From a bacterium (GTDB taxonomy: Bacteria; Bacillota; Clostridia; Lachnospirales; Lachnospiraceae), in NCBI GenBank assembly GCA_004562765.1, contig SFRL01000028.1, positions 1-47,517 on the forward strand: a stretch of 47,517 bases of DNA, read 5' to 3'. Shown piece by piece: positions 40,765 through 47,517 of this stretch. Numbering within the stretch: position 1 is the first letter of the stretch; every line of letters begins with the position of its first letter. Under the pieces are notes generated by a model. It ran no database searches, was not told the origin of the DNA, and worked only from the letters and a program-made list of their open reading frames with translations. Position numbers and translations under genes: made by a program.

Positions 40765-41626
40765 TCTGGTATGTGCGGAGTTTTCACGGCTTTTTAAAAG
40801 TTTTATTTTTCGTCTGGGGGCATTGTTTTCGTTCGGATTTGCAGTGTTTGCCATTTTTATGCGCTACATGGATGTGGTAAACTACCCTTCCGAATATACG
40901 CAGCTTCCGGTCTCCTACAGCAACGCAGATGGATTAATTTTTGCGGGCGGATTTTATCTTGTATTTGCATTAGCCGTATTTGTCATCCTCTTTGTGGGAA
41001 CGGAATACAGTGACGGAACCATGCGCAATAAACTGATTGCCGGACATTTGCGCTTTCGCATCTATCTTTCAAAACTCATAGTCTGTGCGGCTGCAAATGT
41101 GCTGTTTCATCTTCTTTATATCATCACTGCGCTTTTGCTTGGTTTCCTGCTCATCCATGGAGTTACCTATAGTTCTGGCATTTTACTCAAATACATACTT
41201 TTGGGTGTTTGTGTCACCCTTGCCTTTTCCGCTGTGCTTGTGTGTCTTTCCATGTGTATCACGAACAAAGCTGCCAGCGCAGTGATCGGGCTTCTGCTGA
41301 CCATCATCCTGCTGGTTGCTACAATGACGATCTCCACACGCCTGTCCGCACCCGAATATACAGAGGCCTACTCTTATACCGATGAGGCCTCTGGAAAACT
41401 CATTACGGTTGACCGGGAACGAAATCGCAAGTATCTGACCGGAACGCAACGCAAAATCTATACTTTTTTGTATGATTTTCTTCCGACCTGCCAGTTGTAT
41501 CAGATTGTTCAGGTATCCGATACACCGATTGAAAACTGTGATATACTCATTGCATATGACGGACTGCTGCTGTTACTGAGCACCGGGGCCGGCATCCTTA
41601 TTTTCGGGAAAAAAGATTTAAAATAG
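40757..41626 (+). CDS. ABC-2-type permease of the export system
   Basis: The ATG at 40757 with GGAGGTG is preferred over a GTG at 40748. The 289-residue protein has six membrane helices: a first segment about 18-38, then a larger loop, four helices in the middle (about 72-205) and one near the end (about 262-282). A long extracytoplasmic loop lies between about 205 and 258 (PEYTEAYSYTDEASGKL). It overlaps the ATPase gene by 8 nt. This pattern matches LanE/BcrB-like permeases that protect against lantibiotics or bacitracin. The kinase gene follows after 9 nt. Confidence 0.88.
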   Translation: MNNLVCAEFSRLFKSFIFRLGALFSFGFAVFAIFMRYMDVVNYPSEYTQLPVSYSNADGLIFAGGFYLVFALAVFVILFVGTEYSDGTMRNKLIAGHLRFRIYLSKLIVCAAANVLFHLLYIITALLLGFLLIHGVTYSSGILLKYILLGVCVTLAFSAVLVCLSMCITNKAASAVIGLLLTIILLVATMTISTRLSAPEYTEAYSYTDEASGKLITVDRERNRKYLTGTQRKIYTFLYDFLPTCQLYQIVQVSDTPIENCDILIAYDGLLLLLSTGAGILIFGKKDLK

Positions 41627-41635
41627 GAGAATTTT

Positions 41636-42520
41636 ATGGAATTGTGGCTGGAAAGTTGTATCGCGGTACTGGCGGTTCTTGTCCTTTTATTATGCATCCG
41701 ATTACATCTGGTAAAGAAGGCGGCACGGGAAATCCACGCCGCCCTTCCGGAGAAATTAAATACCGACACCAACACGCCGATTACGCTTTCCTGCCGGGAT
41801 AAAGATTTGTGTCTTCTGGCGGATACGCTCAACCAGTCCCTGGAACAGCTCCGTGCCATGCAGCATTGTTTTGAACAGGGAAACGCCCAGCTACAGACCG
41901 CCATCACGAGCATTTCCCACGATCTGCGCACGCCGCTGACCGCCATCTGCGGCTATCTGGAACTTTTAGAAAAAGAACCGTTATCTGCTGCCTCCCGCCA
42001 GTATGTTGCCATCATCCGGGAACGCGCGGATGTGATGACACAACTGACGGAAGAACTGTTCCGATATTCGGTTGTCCTGTCTGTGCCTTTGGCACAATCC
42101 CTGCAGGAAGTGTCGGTGAACCGCATTTTAGAGGGCAGCATTGCCGCAATGTATGCGGTGCTTAAAAGACACCGGATCACGCCGGACATTAGCATGACCG
42201 ACCATACCGTGCTGCGCACGCTCGATCCGTCCGCCTTATCGCGCGTCTTTTCCAACCTGTTAAACAATGCCGTAAAATACAGCGACGGGGATCTTTCCAT
42301 CACGCTTTCCGAAGACGGTACCATCATCTTTTCCAATACAGCGGCAGCGCTCAGTGAAGTGGAAGTCGGCAGGCTTTTTGACCGCTTCTATACTGTGGAA
42401 AATGCCAAAAATGCGACCGGGCTTGGACTTTCCATTGCACGGGCGCTGGTGGAGCAGATGCATGGGCAGATGGATGCCGCTTATGAAGCGGGGAGGCTTG
42501 TCATCCGGATGCAGATTTAA
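41636..42520 (+). CDS. Sensor histidine kinase, single-helix membrane anchor
   Basis: A 294-residue kinase with one N-terminal helix (about 6-24) and no extracellular sensor domain. The HisKA motif is SISHDLRTPLTAICGYLELL with H95 as phospho-acceptor, followed by HATPase_c: NLLNNAVKYSD (N box), TIIFSNTAAAL and GLGLSIARALV (G box). Such short kinases commonly sense through an associated transporter. It is the last gene of the response regulator-ABC-permease-kinase group. AGGAG precedes the ATG. Confidence 0.93.
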   Translation: MELWLESCIAVLAVLVLLLCIRLHLVKKAAREIHAALPEKLNTDTNTPITLSCRDKDLCLLADTLNQSLEQLRAMQHCFEQGNAQLQTAITSISHDLRTPLTAICGYLELLEKEPLSAASRQYVAIIRERADVMTQLTEELFRYSVVLSVPLAQSLQEVSVNRILEGSIAAMYAVLKRHRITPDISMTDHTVLRTLDPSALSRVFSNLLNNAVKYSDGDLSITLSEDGTIIFSNTAAALSEVEVGRLFDRFYTVENAKNATGLGLSIARALVEQMHGQMDAAYEAGRLVIRMQI

Positions 42521-42690
42521 TTTATTTTATAGTTCTATTTTCCTATTGTATCGCAAGGTCTGACATGCTATATTCGTAATACACATTTTTAATTTGCAGC
42601 CAAAGTTATTTCCCGGCAGCATTTCATCGGATCAATCATCCGTTTTCCCATGTGTACAAACAAGTAAATATCCGGAAAAGAATTCTTATA

Positions 42691-42720
42691 TTGAAAAGCA
42701 CCGTTTTTTTATGCTACAAT
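42691..42720 (+). promoter_or_regulatory. Promoter of the Rpn-type nuclease gene
   Basis: TTGAAA (42691-42696) and TACAAT (42715-42720) are 18 bp apart, 60 nt before the ATG. The rest of the 260-bp gap from 42521 holds no gene or structure that I can support. Confidence 0.55.
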
Positions 42721-42780
42721 CAAAGTAGTTACAGGCGACAAATATTATATTATCTTCTCCACTCGCAAAGGAGAAGAAAA

Positions 42781-43590
42781 ATGTATTTAAACAAAAAATT
42801 TGAAGACCTTACGATCAGTGACGATTTTTTATTTGGCATTATCATGCGCAATCCCAAATATTGCAAACCATTTTTGGAAACCATACTGAATGTTCGCATC
42901 TCACGCATTGAATATCCGGAAGGTCAAAAAAACATCAACTTATCTCTCGATGCCAAAAGTATCCGTCTGGATATCTATGTTGCAGATCATGCCAACACCG
43001 TTTATAATATCGAAATGCAAAACGGATTACACCGGAATCTTCCAAAGCGCACACGCTACTATCAGGGTATGCTTGACTTAGATCAGATGGATAAAGGCAT
43101 GGACTACACACAATTAAAACGAAGTTTCGTTATTTTTGTCTGCACCTTTGATCCCTTTCATATGGGCAGACACCTGTACACCTTCGAAAATCGCTGTGTT
43201 GAGGATACTTCTTTATCACTGGGCGATGCCACACAAAAGATTTTTCTGAATACCAAAGGCATTTTTGATGATGTCCGCCCGGAATTAAAACGACTGCTCA
43301 ATTTCATTGACGGCAAACAGCCGGAAGATGCGTTCACCCAGAAACTTTCAGAAGCTGTTGAATCCGCCAAACGCAATGAGAAATGGAGGCTTGACTACAT
43401 GAACTTACAAATGGCTTATGACGAAAAATATCAGGAAGGCTTAGAAGCCGGTATGACAGAGTCTGCAAAGCGTATGCTTTCCGCCGGTAAATATGCAGAT
43501 ACTGAAATCTCTGAAATTACGGGACTTTCTTTGGAACAGATTCAGCAATTGAAAGAATCTTCCATCAAAGCACCATCGTCTGTCTCATAA
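42781..43590 (+). CDS. Rpn/PD-(D/E)XK nuclease family protein (transposase_31-like)
   Basis: The start at 42781 is set by AAAGGAG; the frame is open farther upstream without a site. The 269-residue product has the Rpn pattern: DLTISDDFLFGIIM at the start, the nuclease core RLDIYVADHANTVYNIEMQ (D and ExQ active-site residues, about 59-80) and PKRTRYYQGMLD (about 87-98). The C-terminal region is helical, with an LEAGMTESAKRMLSAGK segment. Rpn proteins promote recombination and are often called transposase-like, but mobilise no known element alone. The 3' end overlaps the convergent LysR gene by 26 nt. Confidence 0.9.
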   Translation: MYLNKKFEDLTISDDFLFGIIMRNPKYCKPFLETILNVRISRIEYPEGQKNINLSLDAKSIRLDIYVADHANTVYNIEMQNGLHRNLPKRTRYYQGMLDLDQMDKGMDYTQLKRSFVIFVCTFDPFHMGRHLYTFENRCVEDTSLSLGDATQKIFLNTKGIFDDVRPELKRLLNFIDGKQPEDAFTQKLSEAVESAKRNEKWRLDYMNLQMAYDEKYQEGLEAGMTESAKRMLSAGKYADTEISEITGLSLEQIQQLKESSIKAPSSVS

Positions 43591-44368
43591 GATAAAATGT
43601 CACATCCGCCTCCGGATCGGTAAGTTCTATATTGATCCGGTCCGGATGCCCCGTCATGTTCAATTGTCCATAATCCGTTGTAAAACACGGCAGGGAAGAT
43701 GCCTCCACCAGCTCGTCAAACACCTCTTCATCCGTCTGTACTAGAAACTTTGATGCGGGCATTTTCTCACGGCACAGCGTATCCCAGAATCCAAGCTCTG
43801 AGCGCAGCAGAAAATTAAACCCATTGATATCCGCAAAGGTCAGTGTTTTTTCACTTGCCAGCTTATGATCCCGCGGCACGCAAACATACAGATGCTCCCG
43901 CATAAACACCTCTGCTTTTTCCCCTTCCACCGGAAACGGCAGCACCGCAATGTCACAGGTATGCTGCTTCCACGCGGTCAACACTTCCTCTTTCTGACAG
44001 ATGGTTGACTGGATCGTCCGGTCCGGATACACCGCATTTAACTTCCGGAGCAGTTCCCACACCGGAGCCGGTGCACAGGAACAGATGACGATTGTCCTTC
44101 TTCTCTGATCAAAGGTACGCACCGCTTCCACCGTCTGATCCGCATTCTGCAACAGCTTTTGTCCATACTCTACCGCCATCTTTCCGGTTTCATTCAATTC
44201 AATTTTGTTTTTCCCGCGGTGAAATAACGGCACACCGAAATTTTCCTCCAGGTGCTGCATGGAACGGGTAATCGACGGTGTGGATACATGAAATTGATCT
44301 GCCACTTTCGATAATGTTCCAAGTTCTGCAAAGGCAACAAGCTGACGCAGCTCATATAAATCCAGCAT
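43565..44368 (-). CDS. LysR-family transcriptional regulator
   Basis: The start at 44368 has AAAGGAGG 7 nt upstream; an earlier in-frame ATG at 44392 lacks a site. The 267-residue product has the N-terminal winged helix (ELRQLVAFAELGTLSKVADQFHVSTPSITRSMQHLEENFG) and a two-lobed effector domain (about 85-267). It is divergent from the aldo/keto reductase gene and probably regulates it, with a pair of inverted 14-bp sites between. The effector is unknown. Confidence 0.93.
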   Translation of the reverse strand: MLDLYELRQLVAFAELGTLSKVADQFHVSTPSITRSMQHLEENFGVPLFHRGKNKIELNETGKMAVEYGQKLLQNADQTVEAVRTFDQRRRTIVICSCAPAPVWELLRKLNAVYPDRTIQSTICQKEEVLTAWKQHTCDIAVLPFPVEGEKAEVFMREHLYVCVPRDHKLASEKTLTFADINGFNFLLRSELGFWDTLCREKMPASKFLVQTDEEVFDELVEASSLPCFTTDYGQLNMTGHPDRINIELTDPEADVTFYLMRQTMVL

Positions 44369-44389
44369 TGCGCTCCTCCTTTTACGTTT

Positions 44390-44486
44390 CATTTTTTGAA
44401 ATGCAGTTTACGATATCTATAGTGTACTTCTACACAAATCTGTTGTAAAGTCATAATCAGAAAGCAATCTTACATTTCAAAAAATG
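44390..44486. promoter_or_regulatory. Inverted pair of 14-bp sites between LysR and aldo/keto reductase genes
   Basis: CATTTTTTGAAATG (44390-44403) recurs as its exact reverse complement at 44473-44486; each is itself a near-palindrome (CATTT-N4-AAATG). They flank an 69-bp AT-rich region that should contain both promoters, as expected for LysR recognition and activation sites. Confidence 0.65.
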
Positions 44487-44526
44487 TCACACTTCGCAAA
44501 TAAGAAAAAACAAGGAGGAACGAAAC

Positions 44527-45366
44527 ATGGAATATGTTACCTTAAACAACGGAATCAAAATGCCAAAACTCGGATATGGTGTTTACCAGACACCGCCGGA
44601 AGACACGAAGCGCTGCGTGCTCGATGCCATTGAAATCGGCTACCGAAGCATCGACACTGCACAGGCATATTACAATGAAGAAGGCGTAGGTGCCGCACTC
44701 GCTTCCTGCGGTCTGCCGCGTGAAGAATTTTTCCTGACAACCAAAGTATGGATCACCAATACCGGCTATGAAAAAGCGAAAGCATCCATTCTGGAATCCA
44801 TGGAAAAATTACAGACCAGCTATCTGGATCTGCTGCTCATTCACCAGCCGTTTGGCGATTATTACGGCACTTACCGCGCGATGGAAGAACTGTATAAGGC
44901 CGGAAAACTGCGCGCCATCGGTGTATCCAATTTCGGTCCGGACCGTTATCTGGACATCCAGCATTTTGCAACCATAAAGCCTGCGGTAAACCAGATCGAA
45001 ACCCATGTCTTCCAGCAGCAGAAAGTTGCAAGAGAATATTTACAGAAATACAACTGCCAGCCGGAATCCTGGGGACCGTTTGCCGAGGGACGAAACGATA
45101 TGTTTACCAACCCTGTCCTTACAAAAATCGGTGAAAAATATGGAAAAACTGCCGCACAGACTGCACTCCGCTTCCTGATGCAGAGCGATGTGGTTGTCAT
45201 TCCGAAATCCGTACACAAAGACCGGATGCAGCAGAATTTTGATATTTTTGACTTCACACTGACACAGGAAGAAATGACTGAAATCGAAGCACTTGACAGC
45301 CGCGAGAGCCTGTTCTTCTCCCACTATGATCCGAAAACCGTAGAGTGGTTTATGTCTATCTTATAA
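44527..45366 (+). CDS. Aldo/keto reductase (2,5-diketo-gluconate reductase-like)
   Basis: A 279-residue NADPH-dependent TIM-barrel reductase. The catalytic tetrad is visible: D in SIDTAQAYYNEEGVG (the Tyr is also here), K in FLTTKVWI and H in LLLIHQPFG. NQIETHVFQQ and VVIPKSVHKDRMQQNFDIFDF (cofactor-binding end) are typical. It reduces aldehydes, ketones or keto-sugars. AAGGAGG lies before the ATG. Divergent LysR is the probable regulator, and a hairpin follows the stop. Confidence 0.94.
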   Translation: MEYVTLNNGIKMPKLGYGVYQTPPEDTKRCVLDAIEIGYRSIDTAQAYYNEEGVGAALASCGLPREEFFLTTKVWITNTGYEKAKASILESMEKLQTSYLDLLLIHQPFGDYYGTYRAMEELYKAGKLRAIGVSNFGPDRYLDIQHFATIKPAVNQIETHVFQQQKVAREYLQKYNCQPESWGPFAEGRNDMFTNPVLTKIGEKYGKTAAQTALRFLMQSDVVVIPKSVHKDRMQQNFDIFDFTLTQEEMTEIEALDSRESLFFSHYDPKTVEWFMSIL

Positions 45367-45373
45367 TTTAAAT

Positions 45374-45398
45374 AAAGTGTGCGCTTGCCGCACACTTT
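45374..45398 (+). terminator. Hairpin after the aldo/keto reductase gene
   Basis: AAAGTGTGCG (45374-45383) pairs with CGCACACTTT (45389-45398), loop of 5 nt. There is no U run on the plus strand, so termination would be imperfect. A second, weaker pair (GATGCG/CGCATC, near 45412-45451) follows before the next gene. Confidence 0.6.
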
Positions 45399-45489
45399 CG
45401 CACCCGGGCGGATGCGTTGCATAATCTTTCGCTCCGCGGGGTGCGCATCTTCGCAGACTTACTTTCCCTGTTTCTCATTCCCTTATCTA

Positions 45490-45966
45490 TCAGCGCTCCT
45501 GAATTTCTTTTCCGCTGAGATGCTCGATCGTAATTTCGTAAACCTGTACGGCTCTTCCGGACTGGGCAATTTCTCCTTCTATCAGAGCATCATCCGGGTA
45601 ATACTTTTTTGCAATCTGTCTCACCAGATCTATTGTCCGGTTTCTGTCTTCGAGAATCCGGCATCTTCCGAATACTACCACACTCTGTAAAAACGGAGCC
45701 CATGGTTCTTCTTTGACCATTTCATTCCCGTAAACGGTAAAACATACTCTGTCATCTTTTTTAAGTGCATCTGCCTTATGTCCGACCGCCGCGCCGTGAA
45801 AATAAATTTTACCTTCCTCTTCGCTGTAATAAAAATTCACCGGAACGGCATATGGATAACCGTCATCTCCGTTTACTGCAAATACACCGCGCCGCTCACG
45901 AAGCAACAATTGTTTTGCTGCCTCTGTACTGATTTCCTTTTTCTTTCTTCTCATTGGTCTGAACAT
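45490..45966 (-). CDS. Pyridoxamine 5'-phosphate oxidase-family (NimA-like) flavin protein
   Basis: A 158-residue split-barrel FMN-binding protein. The N-terminal MRRKKKEISTEAAKQLLLRERRGVFAV and the motif IYFHGAAVGHKADAL (about 54-68) are typical of the Nim/PNPOx-like group common in anaerobes, some of whose members reduce nitroimidazoles. The C-terminal part, with VRQIAKKYYPD, matches the family. Substrate and cofactor (FMN or heme) are not certain. The gene is monocistronic; GGAGGAAAC precedes the ATG. Confidence 0.88.
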   Translation of the reverse strand: MFRPMRRKKKEISTEAAKQLLLRERRGVFAVNGDDGYPYAVPVNFYYSEEEGKIYFHGAAVGHKADALKKDDRVCFTVYGNEMVKEEPWAPFLQSVVVFGRCRILEDRNRTIDLVRQIAKKYYPDDALIEGEIAQSGRAVQVYEITIEHLSGKEIQER

Positions 45967-46038
45967 ACTGTTTCCTCCGATATTATCACTGTTCTTTTCG
46001 AATAGTATAGCATATAGTTACAAAAAATATGAAAATTT

Positions 46039-46461
46039 TCAGTCCGGCATAATAATCCGGATCAGATGTTTATCCAGCATGATTGTCCGGTTCCAGGGAT
46101 TGATAATAATCCCTGCGATCTCCGGCACAGTAAGTGCTGCTTCAAACATCCTGCCGATCTCTGACAAAAATGTCGACTTCACCTGATCTGCACCTTTTAA
46201 TTCTTCCTCAAAGCTGGTAAATGCCGACCACCAGATTTTACCGTCCGGAGTTCTCACTGTCTGTAACTTCATTTGTGCCTGTGCCGGATCCGGTTCCACA
46301 GCAACGATCAGTTGTCCTCCCTCTTTCATCCGCTGCCGGATCACCGTCAACGTATGTGCAAGCTGCTCCTGTGTGACTTCTTTCTGAAGCGCAAAAATTG
46401 CATCTTCTATTCTTTCATTGCCCTTTAATCCCTCATCCTGATATTCATTTTTCTTATTCAT
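46039..46461 (-). CDS. SseB N-terminal-domain-like protein (140 aa)
   Basis: A soluble 140-residue protein. After a charged leader, VAVEPDPAQAQMKLQTVRTPDGKIWWSAFTSFEEE and the ending LTVPEIAGIIINPWNRTIMLDKHLI match the SseB N-terminal pattern (compare GIVINPFTQNLIF in the 321-residue SseB protein at 3267-4232). Only the first domain is present here. Function is unknown. The start is close to TTTTTATTTTT sequence with no strong ribosome site, so the start is less sure. Confidence 0.65.
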   Translation of the reverse strand: MNKKNEYQDEGLKGNERIEDAIFALQKEVTQEQLAHTLTVIRQRMKEGGQLIVAVEPDPAQAQMKLQTVRTPDGKIWWSAFTSFEEELKGADQVKSTFLSEIGRMFEAALTVPEIAGIIINPWNRTIMLDKHLIRIIMPD

Positions 46462-46515
46462 ATTTTATTTTTAGTAGCAGACTGTATCGTATGTATGAAA
46501 GTATTATAAAATGAG

Positions 46516-46580
46516 CGGTTCCTTTTTGAAAGCTATTTCTTTCAGCTTCTCCTTCTTGGAGAATTCTTTTGACGGAACCG
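46516..46580. repeat. Three-way-junction palindromic element
   Basis: An outer stem CGGTTCC (46516-46522)/GGAACCG (46574-46580) encloses TGAAAG/CTTTCA (46527-46544) and TTCTCC/GGAGAA (46547-46563). This branched fold lies in the 250-bp gap between the SseB-like and XRE genes. It resembles RAYT/REP-type repeats or a small structured RNA. Confidence 0.55.
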
Positions 46581-46629
46581 TCCTTCTCTTTCTCTGAGAC
46601 TGCGAACCTCCAACTCTCCAACTCATAGA

Positions 46630-46658
46630 TTGTATTCTCTGCACGTTTCTTCTATACT
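46630..46658 (+). promoter_or_regulatory. Promoter of the XRE regulator
   Basis: TTGTAT (46630-46635) and TATACT (46653-46658) are 17 bp apart, about 50 nt before the ATG. Confidence 0.6.
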
Positions 46659-46710
46659 GAAAGCAGACAGACGCTGCAGCAACTGTCTCTTACGAAATGG
46701 AGGTTCCACT

Positions 46711-47370
46711 ATGTCACAAAATAAAATTGGCGAATTTATACAACAATCCAGAAAAGCCAAAGGATTTACACAGAAAGATCTCGGTGACCGGATCGGTGTC
46801 AGTGATAAAACCATATCCAAATGGGAAAACGGAAACAGCGTTCCTGACACTTCGATTCTGAACGAACTTTGTGCTACTCTCGATATCAATGTCAATGAAC
46901 TTCTCTCCGGTGAAAAATTAACACCGGAAATTTATTCTATGAAAGCGGAGGAAAATATGATGAACCTTTTGGAAGACAATCAAAAACAACAGCGCTTTGC
47001 ACTCCTTCCCTGTGCAGCGGGTATCATTTTATTGATCCTTACCGGACTGTTTGCAATATTTACGCATGTGCTTTTACCGGATATGCTGGATCTTTGGGAT
47101 TTTCCAACACTCCTCATTTACATCGGAATCTGTTGCTCCCTTGTTTTATTGAGCGGAAAGCGCCATAAACAGGAAATCATTCACTTTCTCCGGAAAATTG
47201 TGGTACCTGTCGGATGCGTCTGTCCTCTGTTGGGGATGAACCAGTTTATTCATCAGTTCAGTGATCCGGCTGATATTGGTTCTTTCGTAGACCGATGTGT
47301 CTTATTTATTCTTTATTCCCTGATTGCCTATGTGATTCTGGTTCTTATCGAACAGCATCTGGACAAATAA
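46711..47370 (+). CDS. XRE-family HTH regulator with membrane C-terminus
   Basis: The start at 46711 has GGAGG 7 nt upstream; the frame opens earlier without a site. The 219-residue protein has an N-terminal HTH_3 domain (about 5-62: GEFIQQSRKAKGFTQKDLGDRIGVSDKTISKWENG) and, after a linker, four membrane helices (about 90-215). DNA-binding proteins tethered to the membrane this way are common in Lachnospiraceae and often respond to envelope or peptide signals. Two hairpins follow. Target genes are unknown. Confidence 0.9.
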   Translation: MSQNKIGEFIQQSRKAKGFTQKDLGDRIGVSDKTISKWENGNSVPDTSILNELCATLDINVNELLSGEKLTPEIYSMKAEENMMNLLEDNQKQQRFALLPCAAGIILLILTGLFAIFTHVLLPDMLDLWDFPTLLIYIGICCSLVLLSGKRHKQEIIHFLRKIVVPVGCVCPLLGMNQFIHQFSDPADIGSFVDRCVLFILYSLIAYVILVLIEQHLDK

Positions 47371-47390
47371 AATTTTATATGAAATGATTC

Positions 47391-47460
47391 AAAAAATCCC
47401 GCCGTTTCCGGCGGGATGCAGACTGTAGACAAAGTCCTCGGCTTTTTGCCGAGGATTTTT
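47391..47460 (+). terminator. Two terminator hairpins after the XRE gene
   Basis: TCCCGCCG/CGGCGGGA (47397-47416) has its U run only on the minus strand (A6 at 47391-47396). TCCTCGGC/GCCGAGGA (47435-47455) is followed by T5 on the plus strand. A further inverted repeat, AAAGAGGCT with AGTCTCTTT, ends the window (about 47468-47512). Confidence 0.75.
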
Positions 47461-47517
47461 CTGTATTAAAGAGGCTAAAAGTCAGTATTTTCAAGACTTT
47501 TCAGTCTCTTTTTGGTA

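Noticed and set aside
42781..43590. Active insertion sequence around the Rpn-type gene
   Set aside because: No terminal inverted repeats or target duplications are visible, and Rpn proteins are not conventional transposases.

Overview
The window looks like a piece of a Lachnospiraceae-type (Clostridia, Firmicutes) chromosome. This is inferred from moderate GC, strong AGGAGG ribosome binding sites, many Rho-independent terminators, clostridial gene types (AzlCD, TSUP, LicT/PTS, small alarmone synthetase, Rpn nuclease, OFA-type MFS with an old-yellow-enzyme reductase) and sulfate reduction through AprAB with a ferredoxin-type sulfite reductase. I saw no rRNA, tRNA, CRISPR array, phage or complete insertion sequence.

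Layout. 1-5.6 kb: end of an MMPL/RND exporter under a TetR repressor, DUF308 membrane protein, YbaK-type deacylase, SseB-domain protein, small alarmone synthetase, NUDIX hydrolase. 5.6-8.1 kb: a 17-bp inverted-repeat element, thioredoxin reductase, and a 5'-truncated mgtE still preceded by a leader peptide and attenuator. 8.1-21.2 kb: a large minus-strand sulfur block in two transcription units. One runs from the sulfate-binding lipoprotein through CysTWA, AprA, AprB and CysD to CysN (sulfate import and reduction to sulfite). The other runs from MetY through a siroheme sulfite reductase, TusA, thioredoxin, a ThiS-like sulfur carrier and a MoeB-like activator to a JAMM peptidase (sulfite to sulfide, then protein-thiocarboxylate sulfur transfer). 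A CysE-type serine acetyltransferase follows on the plus strand at 22.3 kb.

21.4-28.1 kb: EamA exporter, CysE, AzlCD, TSUP permease behind a fragment of an alpha/beta hydrolase gene, a U32-like protein, two uncharacterised proteins and an acetyltransferase. 28.2-32.2 kb: enoate-reductase-like flavoenzyme plus OFA-type MFS carrier, divergent from a PadR regulator with palindromic operators. 32.2-35.5 kb: LicT-type antiterminator and glucose-family PTS IICBA with a recognisable promoter, RAT and terminator. 35.5-37.6 kb: deoxyinosine glycosylase, an AT-rich toxin-antitoxin-like pair whose toxin fuses a MazF/PemK domain to a degenerate NUDIX domain, and an HAD phosphatase whose last codons contain the pair's promoter.

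37.7-42.5 kb: a diguanylate cyclase whose membrane half resembles an ECF-transporter S component, tightly followed by a response regulator, ABC transporter and histidine kinase (peptide-antibiotic-type sensing and export module), with four phased CTTTAC repeats before the ABC genes. 42.5-47.5 kb: Rpn-family nuclease, LysR regulator with divergent aldo/keto reductase, PNPOx-family protein, a second SseB-like protein, a three-way-junction repeat and an XRE regulator with membrane tail.

Most noteworthy: the MazF-NUDIX pair, the S-component/GGDEF fusion inside a two-component/ABC operon, the thiocarboxylate sulfur-transfer cluster with a masked carrier tail, the decayed mgtE behind an intact attenuator, and the nested palindromic repeats around the JAMM gene.
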